From assembly GCA_022562915.1 (NCBI GenBank), contig JADFOJ010000013.1:1-49616 (forward strand): 49,616 nucleotides of DNA, read 5' to 3'. The stretch comes from Planctomycetota bacterium. GTDB lineage: Bacteria > Planctomycetota > Phycisphaerae > Phycisphaerales > SM1A02. Both the position numbers and the translations under genes were made by a program. Below the pieces are notes generated by a model. It saw nothing but the letters and a program-made list of their open reading frames with translations. It did not search any database and was not told the DNA's origin. Positions 32,964 to 40,886 of the stretch are shown one piece after another (the first letter of the stretch is position 1; the number at the start of each line of letters is the position of its first letter).

Positions 32964-34478
32964 ATGACCACGGCGACCGATTCTCGCAAAGCGACCGGGC
33001 TGCCCGGGTGCGAGTGGGCGGGGCGACGACTGCACTTCGTCGGAATCGGCGGGTGCGGCCTCAGCGGTCTTGCGCAGCTGCTGCACCGGCGCGGCGCGCT
33101 GTGCAGCGGCTCGGACAACGTCCCCAGCGAACTCACCGGCACACTGCAGGCCGAGGGGATCGCCGTCTCGCACCAGCAGACCGCCCAGAGCGTCCCGGAC
33201 CCCTGTGACATGGTCATCGCTTCAGCAGCCATCAAGCCGGATCACGCCGAGCTCGCGGCCGCCCGGCGCCGCGGCATCGAGGTCCTCACCTACGCCCAAG
33301 CCCTCGGACGGGTGCAGGCTCGCCACACCGGGATCTCCATCGCGGGCACGCACGGCAAGAGCACCACCGCCGCGATGCTGTGCCACGTCCTGATCCGCTG
33401 CGGCCTGGATCCGAGCTTCATCATCGGCGCCAACTGCCCGCAGATCGGCGGGGGCAGCCGCGTGGGGGCGGACATGATTCCCGGCACTCCCGCCCCCGGA
33501 ACGCCGGGGGGCACGCCCGGAACGCCCTTCACCGGCCCCCCGACCGGCCGGCCGGGTCTGCTCGTCGCCGAGGCGTGCGAATTCAACCGCTCGTTCCACT
33601 TCCACCGGCCCGTGATCGGCCTGATCGGCAACGTCGAGGAGGACCACCTCGACGTCTACGAGTCGCTCGATGCGATCATCGAGGCGTTCGCGGTGTTCGC
33701 CCGACTCCTGCCACCGGCCAGGCAGGACGGGCGACTGCTGATCGCTCACGACGGCGCACATCGGCAGCGCATCACGGCCGACGTCCGCTGCGCTGTCGAA
33801 ACCTTCGGGACCAGCTCCGACGCCGACTTCCAGGTGGTCTTCGAGGCATGCTCCCGCCGGGTCGCCGTTGTCCGCAGGGGGGACGCGCTCGCGGAGTGGA
33901 CCAACGTCATGGCCGGCGAGCACAACGCACTCAACGCCGCCGCCGCCGCGGTCCTCGCGCACATCGTGGGCGCCTCCTGGCCGGCGATCGCCGCCGCGTT
34001 GAACGACTTCCAGGGGGTCGAGCGGCGGATGCAGCGGCTGGGGCGGCGGCAGGTCGCCGGCGGAGAGGTCGTCGTCTATGACGACTACGGTCACCACCCC
34101 ACGGAGATCGCGGCCACGCTCGAGGCATTGCGGACCAGTGAACAGCCTCGCCGGCTGATCTGTGTATTCCAGCCCCACCAGCACAGCCGGACACGCTTCC
34201 TGCTGGAGCAGTTCGCCGCGAGCTTCCGGGCCGCCGACGTGGTCATCGTCCCCGACATCTACTTCGTCCGCGACTCCAGGATCGAGAAACACCGCGTGAC
34301 CGCCGCCGACCTGGTCGATCGATTGCGACAGCGGAACGTGACCGCCATGCACCTCTATCCCTTCGAGGCGATCGTCGAACAACTGGAGGTCATGTGCCGG
34401 GACGGCGACCTGGTGGTCATCATGGGGGCCGGTCCCGTCTGGCAGGTTGCCCGCCGGTTCCTGGCGCGCCAACAATAG
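32964..34478 (+). CDS. murC: UDP-N-acetylmuramate-L-alanine ligase
   Basis: A 504-residue cytosolic Mur ligase that adds L-Ala to UDP-MurNAc. N-terminal Rossmann motif FVGIGGCGLSGLAQLL and SDNVPSE; ATP-binding P-loop ISIAGTHGKSTTAAML; central NVEEDHLDVY; C-terminal VYDDYGHHPTEI and VFQPHQHSRT, all typical of MurC. Between the P-loop domain and EACEFNRSF is an unusual Gly/Pro/Thr insertion (about residues 172-196, GTPAPGTPGGTPGTP). It is absent from usual MurC sequences and lies in a surface loop. The start is ATG 32964. It leads murC-murB-ddl-ftsQ, the conserved division/cell-wall gene order. Confidence 0.95.
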   Translation: MTTATDSRKATGLPGCEWAGRRLHFVGIGGCGLSGLAQLLHRRGALCSGSDNVPSELTGTLQAEGIAVSHQQTAQSVPDPCDMVIASAAIKPDHAELAAARRRGIEVLTYAQALGRVQARHTGISIAGTHGKSTTAAMLCHVLIRCGLDPSFIIGANCPQIGGGSRVGADMIPGTPAPGTPGGTPGTPFTGPPTGRPGLLVAEACEFNRSFHFHRPVIGLIGNVEEDHLDVYESLDAIIEAFAVFARLLPPARQDGRLLIAHDGAHRQRITADVRCAVETFGTSSDADFQVVFEACSRRVAVVRRGDALAEWTNVMAGEHNALNAAAAAVLAHIVGASWPAIAAALNDFQGVERRMQRLGRRQVAGGEVVVYDDYGHHPTEIAATLEALRTSEQPRRLICVFQPHQHSRTRFLLEQFAASFRAADVVIVPDIYFVRDSRIEKHRVTAADLVDRLRQRNVTAMHLYPFEAIVEQLEVMCRDGDLVVIMGAGPVWQVARRFLARQQ

Positions 34479-34562
34479 AGCGGCCTACCCACCCCTTTTC
34501 TCCACGGCAGAGGTCCCCTGATCCGTTCCTCCACCAGCCTGTTCAGTGATCTCGACGTCGAG

Positions 34563-35480
34563 GTGGTCCCCGACGCCCCGATCGGCACCACGATGACCTG
34601 GTACGGCATCGGCGGCCGCGCCGACCTGCTCGTGCGCCCGAACAGCGTCGAGTCGCTGGCGACGCTGGTCTCACGGTGCCACCGCAGCGGGACGCCGCTG
34701 CGCGTGCTTGGCGGCGGGGCCAACCTGCTGGTCGCGGACGAGTCGGTCGACGGCATCGTGGTCCGGCTCGACACCCCCGCCCTGCTGGATACCCGGTACA
34801 ACCGGACCGGCGACATCGACTCGATGCGCGCCATGGCCGGAGCCGATCTGCCCAGGACGTTGATGGACGTCACGCGCCGGGGGCTGGCGGGCCTCACACA
34901 GATGGCGGGCATCCCCGGCACGATCGGCGGCGCCGTTCGCATGAACGCCGGAGGCGCGTTCGGGTGCATCGGCGACGCCGTTCGCAGCGTCACCTGCATC
35001 ACGGTGCGCGGTGATATCGTGACCTATCCCGCCGCCGAACTGCGGTTCGAGTATCGCTCGACCAACATACCCGACCCGCTGATCGTCAACGCGACGTTCA
35101 ACCTCACGCCGGAGGACCCGATTCTGCTCCGCGAACAGGTCAAGAAGGTCTTCGCGTTCAAGAAGAGCACCCAGCCGCTGGCCGATCACTCGGCGGGGTG
35201 CACCTTCAAGAACCCCATCGATCCCGTCTCCGAGCAACGCGTGCCCGCCGGAAAGCTCATCGACGAAGCGGGGCTCAAGGGCCACTGCATCGGCGGCGCA
35301 ACGGTCAGCCGCCACCACGCCAACTTCATCGTGACGGCCCCGGGAGCCCTCGCTGAACACGTTGTGCAGCTTCTGGAGGTGATTCGCCGACGTGTGTATG
35401 ACCACTGCGGCATTGAACTGGAGCAGGAGATCGTTCTGTGGCAACGCGGTGACGGCAATGGCGAGAGCGACACAGCGTGA
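34563..35480 (+). CDS. murB: UDP-N-acetylenolpyruvoylglucosamine reductase
   Basis: A flavoenzyme that reduces UDP-GlcNAc-enolpyruvate to UDP-MurNAc. FAD-binding motifs MTWYGIGGRADLLVRP, LGGGANLLVADE and GLTQMAGIPGTIGGAVRMNA (in part) are clear. AGCTFKNP carries the catalytic cysteine/serine-type position, and PAGKLIDEAGLKG and VSRHHANFIV are conserved. About 305 residues from GTG 34563. The frame is open further upstream and its residues 'LFSDLDVEVVPDAPIG' look like the normal MurB N-terminus. AGAGG at 34509-34513 would fit CTG 34518 or ATC 34521, so the true start may be a non-canonical codon there. The stop overlaps the GTG of ddl. Confidence 0.93.
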   Translation: MVPDAPIGTTMTWYGIGGRADLLVRPNSVESLATLVSRCHRSGTPLRVLGGGANLLVADESVDGIVVRLDTPALLDTRYNRTGDIDSMRAMAGADLPRTLMDVTRRGLAGLTQMAGIPGTIGGAVRMNAGGAFGCIGDAVRSVTCITVRGDIVTYPAAELRFEYRSTNIPDPLIVNATFNLTPEDPILLREQVKKVFAFKKSTQPLADHSAGCTFKNPIDPVSEQRVPAGKLIDEAGLKGHCIGGATVSRHHANFIVTAPGALAEHVVQLLEVIRRRVYDHCGIELEQEIVLWQRGDGNGESDTA

Positions 35481-36412
35481 CTGACGGAAGACCGACGGTA
35501 CTCGTCCTGATGGGCGGTCCCGATGCGGAGCACGAGATCAGCCTCATGTCCGGCCGCGAGGTCGCGCAGGCCTTGCGCGACTCGGACCGGTACGACGTGA
35601 TCGAACAGGTCGTCGACCGACCCACCGCCGCGACCCTGCCGGCGCACGGCGCCGACGTCGTCTTCCCGGTCCTGCACGGGCGGTGGGGCGAAGGCGGTCC
35701 GCTCCAGGAGGTCCTGGAAACGCTGGACCTGCCCTACGTCGGCTCAGGTCCCCGTGCCGCGGCCGTCGCCATGGACAAGCAGGCGACCAAGAGAATCGTC
35801 GCCGCCCATGGCGTCCTGACACCGCCCGATTGCCGCCTGTCCGCCGGCGGGCTCTGCCCCCTCGTTCCGCCGCTGGTGCTCAAGCCCATCGATGACGGGT
35901 CCAGCGTCGACCTGCACATGTGCCGCACCGAACAGCAGGTGGCGGCAGCCCGCGAGATCCTCCACCGGCGGCGGGGAGCCATCATGGCCGAGCAACTCGT
36001 CACGGGCCGAGAGGTCACCGCCGGCATCGTGTGCGGCGAGCCGATGCCGCTGATCGAGATCGTCACGTCGCCGGAGGTGCCCTTCTACGACTACCAGGCC
36101 AAGTACTTCCGCGACGATACCCGGTATGAACTGAACCCCGACCTTCCGGCCGGCACGGCCCAGGCGTGTACCCGCAGCGCCCTGGCCGCATTCGACCTGC
36201 TGGGGTGTCGCGATGTCGCCCGGGCCGACTTCGTCGTCAACGATCGAGGCGCGTGGTTCCTGGAGATCAACACCATGCCCGGGTTCACGACCCACTCGCT
36301 GCTCCCGAAGGCGGCAGCACACCGCGGCATGGACATGGCATCGCTGTGTTCACGGCTCGTCGACGCAGCGCTGACCCGCACGCCCGCGCACACGGTGCGC
36401 CAGTATGGCTAA
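35477..36412 (+). CDS. ddl: D-alanine-D-alanine ligase
   Basis: A 311-residue ATP-grasp enzyme making the D-Ala-D-Ala end of peptidoglycan precursors. The N-terminus has VLMGGPDAEHEISLMSGREV (Glu that binds the first D-Ala); then VFPVLHGRWGEGGPLQEVLE, MDKQATKRIVAAHGV, LKPIDDGSSVDL and the C-terminal metal site ADFVVNDRGAWFLEINTMPG. The start is GTG 35477, overlapping the murB stop by four bases, so the two are coupled. Slightly shorter than E. coli DdlB. It also overlaps the ftsQ-like gene by eight bases. Confidence 0.94.
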   Translation: MTDGRPTVLVLMGGPDAEHEISLMSGREVAQALRDSDRYDVIEQVVDRPTAATLPAHGADVVFPVLHGRWGEGGPLQEVLETLDLPYVGSGPRAAAVAMDKQATKRIVAAHGVLTPPDCRLSAGGLCPLVPPLVLKPIDDGSSVDLHMCRTEQQVAAAREILHRRRGAIMAEQLVTGREVTAGIVCGEPMPLIEIVTSPEVPFYDYQAKYFRDDTRYELNPDLPAGTAQACTRSALAAFDLLGCRDVARADFVVNDRGAWFLEINTMPGFTTHSLLPKAAAHRGMDMASLCSRLVDAALTRTPAHTVRQYG

Positions 36413-37280
36413 GCGACGCAGAAAAAAAGCCGGGCGACGCTGGTCGCTTCCGGAGTTGCCGCAGTGGAACGTGCCATGGCCCTCGGCCCGGCGCGCGGTG
36501 ACCATCACGGGCTGGGTGCTGGCCGCCGGCGGGCTCGTCACGGCGTGGGTGTTCGGCGTGCCGAGGCTCGAGGCGTATGCCGCGGTGCACCAGTCGGCCT
36601 CCGGCGTCCAGGTGCGACTGCTGGACCTTGCTCCATGGGTCGGGCCACAGCTCGAAACGTCGCTCGTCGAGACCGCGGCCCGGCACATCGGCCCGGATCC
36701 CTTTCGGCGGGCGGACCTGGTGGACGCCCGCGAAGCGCTGCTGAGCACCGGCTGGTTCGTCACCGTCGACCAGGTCCGCCGCGTGGGGCCGCGGCTCGTC
36801 GAGGTCACCGCCGTCGCGGCGGAGCCCTTCGCCGTCATTCGAGATCCGGCCGGACGGCATCACCACCTCGTGGACGCGCAGGGCCGGCTGTTGCCGAGGA
36901 TCTTCCGGACGGCCGAGGAGGCCGGATACATCGCCATCACCGGCGTGCAGTACGACCGGCCTGCACGCCCCGGCATGATGTGGCCCGGAGACGACATCAC
37001 CGCCGCACTGGAACTGGCGGCGCTGATCATCCGGAAGCCCTGGCGGAGCCAGGTCGCCAGGATCGACGTTGCACGGCACTGGAAGGACGGCTCGATGATC
37101 CTGGTCACCGACCGAGGCTGCACGATCACCTGGGGTCGCGCCCCGGGCGACGAGGCCGGCGGCGACGTCCCGGCCTTGCAGAAGCTCAGCTACCTCGACT
37201 ATCACCACGATCAGTACGGGCACATCGATCGCGGCCTCGATGAACTGGACATCACCGGCGACGTGGTGGTTGGACGGTAG
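36405..37280 (+). CDS. FtsQ/DivIB-like division protein
   Basis: A 291-residue single-pass membrane protein. A basic cytosolic N-terminus (MAKRRRKKAGRRW), one membrane helix (AVTITGWVLAAGGLVTAWVF), then a periplasmic region with a POTRA-like fold (FRRADLVDAREALLSTGWFV; VRRVGPRLVEVTAVAAEPFAVI in part). Sequence conservation in this family is weak. Identification rests on topology and on its position directly after ddl with an eight-base overlap. In most bacteria ftsA and ftsZ follow; here a repeat region and an unrelated membrane protein follow. Confidence 0.75.
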   Translation: MAKRRRKKAGRRWSLPELPQWNVPWPSARRAVTITGWVLAAGGLVTAWVFGVPRLEAYAAVHQSASGVQVRLLDLAPWVGPQLETSLVETAARHIGPDPFRRADLVDAREALLSTGWFVTVDQVRRVGPRLVEVTAVAAEPFAVIRDPAGRHHHLVDAQGRLLPRIFRTAEEAGYIAITGVQYDRPARPGMMWPGDDITAALELAALIIRKPWRSQVARIDVARHWKDGSMILVTDRGCTITWGRAPGDEAGGDVPALQKLSYLDYHHDQYGHIDRGLDELDITGDVVVGR

Positions 37281-37304
37281 ACCTTTCGAGCGCTCCGCAC
37301 GGTC

Positions 37305-37412
37305 GGGTGGCACGGTCGAGCGAGTCCGCCGAAGGCGGACGAGTTCGCCCGTGGAGCGACGTCCAATCACGGCCGAGCGAGTCGCTTGGGCGACTCGCTC
37401 AACCGTGCCACA
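37305..37412. repeat. TGGCACGGTYGA palindromic element, copy E
   Basis: About 107 bp with ends GTGGCACGGTCGAGCGAG / CTCGCTCAACCGTGCCAC. It has two nested hairpins (GTCCGCC-GAA-GGCGGAC and GAGTCGC-TTGG-GCGACTC) and the core GAGCGACGTCC, in the opposite orientation to copy D. It lies 24 bases after the ftsQ-like stop, followed by a second, unrelated inverted repeat. Confidence 0.87.
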
Positions 37413-37436
37413 CGCTCGCTCCGGTCCGCGACGGCA

Positions 37437-37589
37437 GCATGGAAAAAGCGGTCCGGGGAAAAACAGCGGGGGAAAATAGTCCGGGTCTATTTTCCGAGGT
37501 TGGCGTACGGGCAAGATATAGTCTCGTGCCGGAAAATAGACCCGGACTATTTTCCCCCGCTGTTTTTCCCCGGACCGCTTTTTCCATGC
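37437..37589. repeat. Perfect 60-bp inverted repeat with 33-bp loop
   Basis: The arm at 37437-37496 is the exact reverse complement of 37530-37589. Each arm carries a smaller hairpin, GGAAAATAG-N7-CTATTTTCC (37471-37495 and 37531-37555). The A/T-rich blocks (GGAAAAAGC, GGGGAAAAACAGC) contrast with the surrounding GC-rich DNA. The start codon of the next gene (37586-37588) lies inside the right arm. Together with copy E it fills the 305-base gap between the ftsQ-like gene and the next gene. Confidence 0.95.
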
Positions 37590-38281
37590 AGCAAAAGCCG
37601 CCACTCATCCTGCCACGCGGCCTCATTCTTGTCGCGTCCGTCTGGCTCATTTTATCATGGTCCGTGGCCATCGGGTTCCGCCCGCCGGTCGAGGCGTCGT
37701 CCGCCAGCTACACCCCGGGTGTCCGGCTGATGCTCATCAGCGCGGTGATCGGCCTGATCATCGGTTGGCCGATGCTTCGGCTCAGTCTGGGCACCGCGTC
37801 GTACCCGATCAAGCAGACCGTGCTCGACCTTGTTGTCCTGCTGGCGCTGGTACAGGTCGTCGTCTGGCCGTTGCGACTTGTCACACCGTGGTCACCGGCT
37901 CGCACCGCCGCCCTGGACGCAACGCTGGTCGCCTGGACCGTGCTGGCGGGGGCGATCGTCGCGTCGGCCGTCGGTACGCAGCGGGCGGGCCCGCGCAACA
38001 TCGCGATCGTTGCGTGCCTGTGCATGTGCCTGGCGGGGCCGTCGCTGGCGATCCTCGGGCTTCACATGCGGCCGCTCGACGGTTTCTCGCACCGGCTGCT
38101 CCAGATCGGGCCGCTGCTGGAGGTACACGCCCTCAGCGGCGGCGGCCGGACGGCACCCCGCGCCGCCGAGTGGATGTGGATCGGCATCGTGGCCGCGGCC
38201 GCAGCGGCCACCTGGAGCGTGCTCGGGGTGATGGCAATGATGCGATCGAAGGATGCGGACCGACCAGCGACGTTCGAGTGA
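37586..38281 (+). CDS. Small polytopic membrane protein, unknown function
   Basis: A 231-residue protein with about six hydrophobic segments: LILVASVWLILSWSVAIGF, LMLISAVIGLIIGWPML, VLDLVVLLALVQVVVWPL, LVAWTVLAGAIVASAVG, IVACLCMCLAGPSLAILG and MWIGIVAAAAAATWSVLGVM. No family is recognised. The ATG at 37586 lies within the end of the perfect inverted repeat and has no Shine-Dalgarno. No later ATG, GTG or TTG in the first membrane span serves better, so either the repeat supplied the start or the mRNA hairpin controls it. It is followed by an HTH gene 49 bases downstream. Confidence 0.6.
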   Translation: MQQKPPLILPRGLILVASVWLILSWSVAIGFRPPVEASSASYTPGVRLMLISAVIGLIIGWPMLRLSLGTASYPIKQTVLDLVVLLALVQVVVWPLRLVTPWSPARTAALDATLVAWTVLAGAIVASAVGTQRAGPRNIAIVACLCMCLAGPSLAILGLHMRPLDGFSHRLLQIGPLLEVHALSGGGRTAPRAAEWMWIGIVAAAAAATWSVLGVMAMMRSKDADRPATFE

Positions 38282-38330
38282 CGCCCGTGGTATGCTGCAT
38301 ACCGGGCCTTCGCGCTTCGGCTCACGCACA

Positions 38331-38774
38331 ATGGCAGACTCGCCTTCGAACGATCCGCTCACGGAGCAGGCCTTGCGCCGCTTCGCCGACCTCGTGAGAG
38401 GCGTCGGCGTCAAGCGGTTCTCGCAGGAACTCGGGCTGTCCACCCGGCAGGTCAACCGCATTCTTTCCGGCGCCCAGCCGAACCCCGTCGAGCGGATGCT
38501 CCGATCACTGCAAAGTGCCGAGCCGGAAGCGGGTGACCGGGTTCTCGATTACGTATGCCAGGAGATGGGCGGATACTTCGTACGCCAGGAGGCGTTCGAT
38601 GAGGCCACCGTCAACGCCGTCAAGGAGTGCGCCGAGGCGATCGCGGCGATGAGCGACGGGGAGTTGTCGGAACTGGATCTGTGCGAGATTCGCGAGGCCA
38701 TCAGCGCTCTGAACGGGCTGATCAGGTCGTGGCAGAACCGGCCCATCGACCGCGATACGCCGGAGATCGGCTAG
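38331..38774 (+). CDS. HTH protein, phage CII/CP76-like
   Basis: A 147-residue protein. The N-terminal half contains a helix-turn-helix (FSQELGLSTRQVNRILSGAQ) and a segment (LDYVCQEMGGYFVRQEAF) like that in phage CII-type CP76 regulators. The C-terminal half is helical (VNAVKECAEAIAAMSDGELS). The ATG is at 38331. Its TAG shares one base with the GTG of the DNA methyltransferase gene, a very tight coupling suggesting it regulates or partners with the methyltransferase. It is possibly prophage-derived, but no other phage genes are near. Confidence 0.6.
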   Translation: MADSPSNDPLTEQALRRFADLVRGVGVKRFSQELGLSTRQVNRILSGAQPNPVERMLRSLQSAEPEAGDRVLDYVCQEMGGYFVRQEAFDEATVNAVKECAEAIAAMSDGELSELDLCEIREAISALNGLIRSWQNRPIDRDTPEIG

Positions 38775-39583
38775 TGCCGGTAGATCCTGTCGTGCGATCG
38801 TCATCGAACCGTGTCTATTGCGCGGACTGCCTGGGAGTCCTCAACGTGCTTCCGGCGGACCTCGTCGACCTGGCCTACCTCGATCCACCCTTCAATACGG
38901 GACGGCGGCACGCGGCCGCGAGCGGGACCTATCGCGACACGTGGCCGAGCCTGGACGCGTACCTCGACTTCATGCGTCTGCGGGTCGCGGCAGTCCGCGA
39001 CGTGCTCAGACCGTCGGGGTCCATCCTGCTTCACTGCGACTGGCGGTGCTCGCATCATCTTCGAGTCATGCTTGATGAACTGTTCGGACCCCAGCGGTTC
39101 GTGAATCACCTGGTCTGGGCGTACGGCCTGGGCGGCTCGTCGCCGCGGCGGTTCGCCCGCAAGCATGACGACGTGCTGTTCTACTCCCGGAGCGACGAGT
39201 ATTACTTCAAGCCGCCGCTCGTTCCGGCCACGAGCAATCGAATGAAGGGCGAGCTCAAGAAGGCCGGCGACGTGATCAACGTTCCCGCCATCAACAATAT
39301 GGCGCTGGAACGAACGGGCTACCCCACCCAGAAACCGCTGAAGCTGCTCTTGCTGCTGGTGAACGCCTGCTGCCCGCCCCGGGGCGTGGTGCTCGACCCG
39401 TTCTGCGGAAGCGGGACCACGCTCGTCGCGGCCGCCCAGACGGGCCGTCGCTATATCGGCATCGACGTCAACGCCGAGGCGGTCCGGATCGCGCGACGGC
39501 GGGTCGCCGTCATTGCGTCGCCGCAAGCCGATCGAGCACGATGGCGATCGCCGGTGGTCTCCGGTCGGACGGAAGAACATTGA
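38774..39583 (+). CDS. Orphan beta-class DNA methyltransferase (N6-adenine or N4-cytosine)
   Basis: A 269-residue S-adenosylmethionine-dependent DNA methyltransferase. The catalytic motif IV (YLDPPFNTG, a DPPF variant of DPPY) precedes the SAM-binding motif I (VLDPFCGSGTTLVAA), which defines the beta class. The target-recognition region lies between (NHLVWAYGLGGSSPRRFARK; HDDVLFYSRS; YPTQKPLKLL). The start is GTG 38774, overlapping the upstream HTH stop by one base. No restriction endonuclease gene is adjacent, so it may be a solitary regulatory methyltransferase like CcrM or the remnant of a restriction system. The recognition sequence cannot be read from the protein. Its 3' end overlaps the convergent hydrolase gene by 74 bases. 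Confidence 0.88.
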   Translation: MPVDPVVRSSSNRVYCADCLGVLNVLPADLVDLAYLDPPFNTGRRHAAASGTYRDTWPSLDAYLDFMRLRVAAVRDVLRPSGSILLHCDWRCSHHLRVMLDELFGPQRFVNHLVWAYGLGGSSPRRFARKHDDVLFYSRSDEYYFKPPLVPATSNRMKGELKKAGDVINVPAINNMALERTGYPTQKPLKLLLLLVNACCPPRGVVLDPFCGSGTTLVAAAQTGRRYIGIDVNAEAVRIARRRVAVIASPQADRARWRSPVVSGRTEEH

Positions 39584-40790
39584 CGATCAAGCCCATGTGA
39601 TCGGCCTCCACCATGACCATATCCGTGACGCCTTCAAGACGCGCGGAGTTGATCGACACCAGGCCGTCGCCGAGGCCGTTCACCATCGCCTGCAGGGCGC
39701 GCGACACGCCGGTCAGCCCTACCGGTGCGCCATCACCGGCGAGGCGTTGCAACCGGTCCAGTATCCGTTGCACCTCCTCGCGACTGACGGGGCTTACCCG
39801 GCCGGCCACGATCGTGTACGCGGTGCCCTCCGGATGAGGTCGATCGTTGAGCCGGCGCAGGAACTCCGACCTGGGCAGCAGGTCCCGTCCCGCTTCGCCG
39901 GCGCCGTCCGCGAGCGCATCGAGCCAGCCTCCCCGCCCGGAGATCCATCGCGAGATCAGCTCGCTCGCCTCGGCGACGCCTCGGAGGCGAGCCATGGGCG
40001 CGCCGTGGTTGGGGGTCCCGATCATGACGAGCCGGCCGACCGCCGGGAACCGGTCGCCGCCCGTACCGTCACCGTGGTAATAGGCCTTGCGGGTCAGCAG
40101 GTCGCGCGCCACGAGCCCGCCCATCGAGTGTGCGACGATGTCCGCCTGCCGCACACCACGAGCCCGCAGCGACGCGAACTCCATGGCCATCAGGTCGGTG
40201 GAGTCGGCCACCGCCTGGTCGTTGGGGTACTCGAAGCGCACGACGACGTGGCCCGCATCCAACAGCGCCGGGGCCATGTCACGCCACATCCAGCCGGGAT
40301 CATCCAGGCCGTGGACGATCACGACGACTCGGCCGACCCCCGCCGGCAAGACCTCCAGCGGCGCGCGCGGATCGTCACGTGTCACGACGGTGATCCCGAA
40401 ACGGGCGTCGCCAGCCACCGCCCTGGCTTCATCCACCCACTGCTGCATGCGATCGAACACGGCCTCGACCTGCGACGCCAGCGCCTCGCGATCGATTCGC
40501 ACGATCACACCGTCGGGTTCGAACCTGGTCGTGATCGCGTCGGGGGCGATGCGGTCGAAGACCTTCATCTGCAAACGGCCGAGGGTCGTGCTGACGTCGA
40601 TGGACCAGCCGAGATCCTCGAAACGGTCGCCCGGCGCCACACCCGCCGCGCGGTACATCGATTCCAGCACCTCGCGGAGCTGCAGGCGGCCGTCCTCGGT
40701 CGGGATTCGGAACGTCAGAATGTCCGCGGGCGGCCCGGCGGCGAGCGGACCCAGTGTGAGGAGAACGGTGCTGATCAGGAAGCGGGCCAT
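39510..40790 (-). CDS. Exported alpha/beta hydrolase, lipase-like
   Basis: A 426-residue protein. Signal peptide MARFLISTVLLTLGPLAAG. An N-terminal region of about 140 residues is of unknown type. The alpha/beta-hydrolase domain has VVIVHGLDDPGWMW (oxyanion region), DIVAHSMGGLVARDLL (nucleophile Ser) and VMIGTPNHGAPM. DGLVSINSARLEGV and ADHMGLIVNVL supply plausible Asp and His, as in PGAP1-like lipases. ATG 40790 with GGGGAGT seven bases upstream is preferred over a TTG 30 bases earlier. It probably acts on lipids or esters in the periplasm or envelope. Confidence 0.82.
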   Translation of the reverse strand: MARFLISTVLLTLGPLAAGPPADILTFRIPTEDGRLQLREVLESMYRAAGVAPGDRFEDLGWSIDVSTTLGRLQMKVFDRIAPDAITTRFEPDGVIVRIDREALASQVEAVFDRMQQWVDEARAVAGDARFGITVVTRDDPRAPLEVLPAGVGRVVVIVHGLDDPGWMWRDMAPALLDAGHVVVRFEYPNDQAVADSTDLMAMEFASLRARGVRQADIVAHSMGGLVARDLLTRKAYYHGDGTGGDRFPAVGRLVMIGTPNHGAPMARLRGVAEASELISRWISGRGGWLDALADGAGEAGRDLLPRSEFLRRLNDRPHPEGTAYTIVAGRVSPVSREEVQRILDRLQRLAGDGAPVGLTGVSRALQAMVNGLGDGLVSINSARLEGVTDMVMVEADHMGLIVNVLPSDRRPPAIAIVLDRLAATQ

Positions 40791-40886
40791 GGCAGGACTC
40801 CCCGGCAGGTGGTCGGTCAACTATAGAACACGCCTTGACGACGCAGGCGGTCCCGAGACATGATTCGGATTCACAGCACCGTTCGT

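Noticed and set aside
36285-37604. Minus-strand frame of 439 residues across the repeats and ftsQ
   Set aside because: It is composed of the antisense of ddl/ftsQ and the two palindromes, and has no domain or ribosome site.
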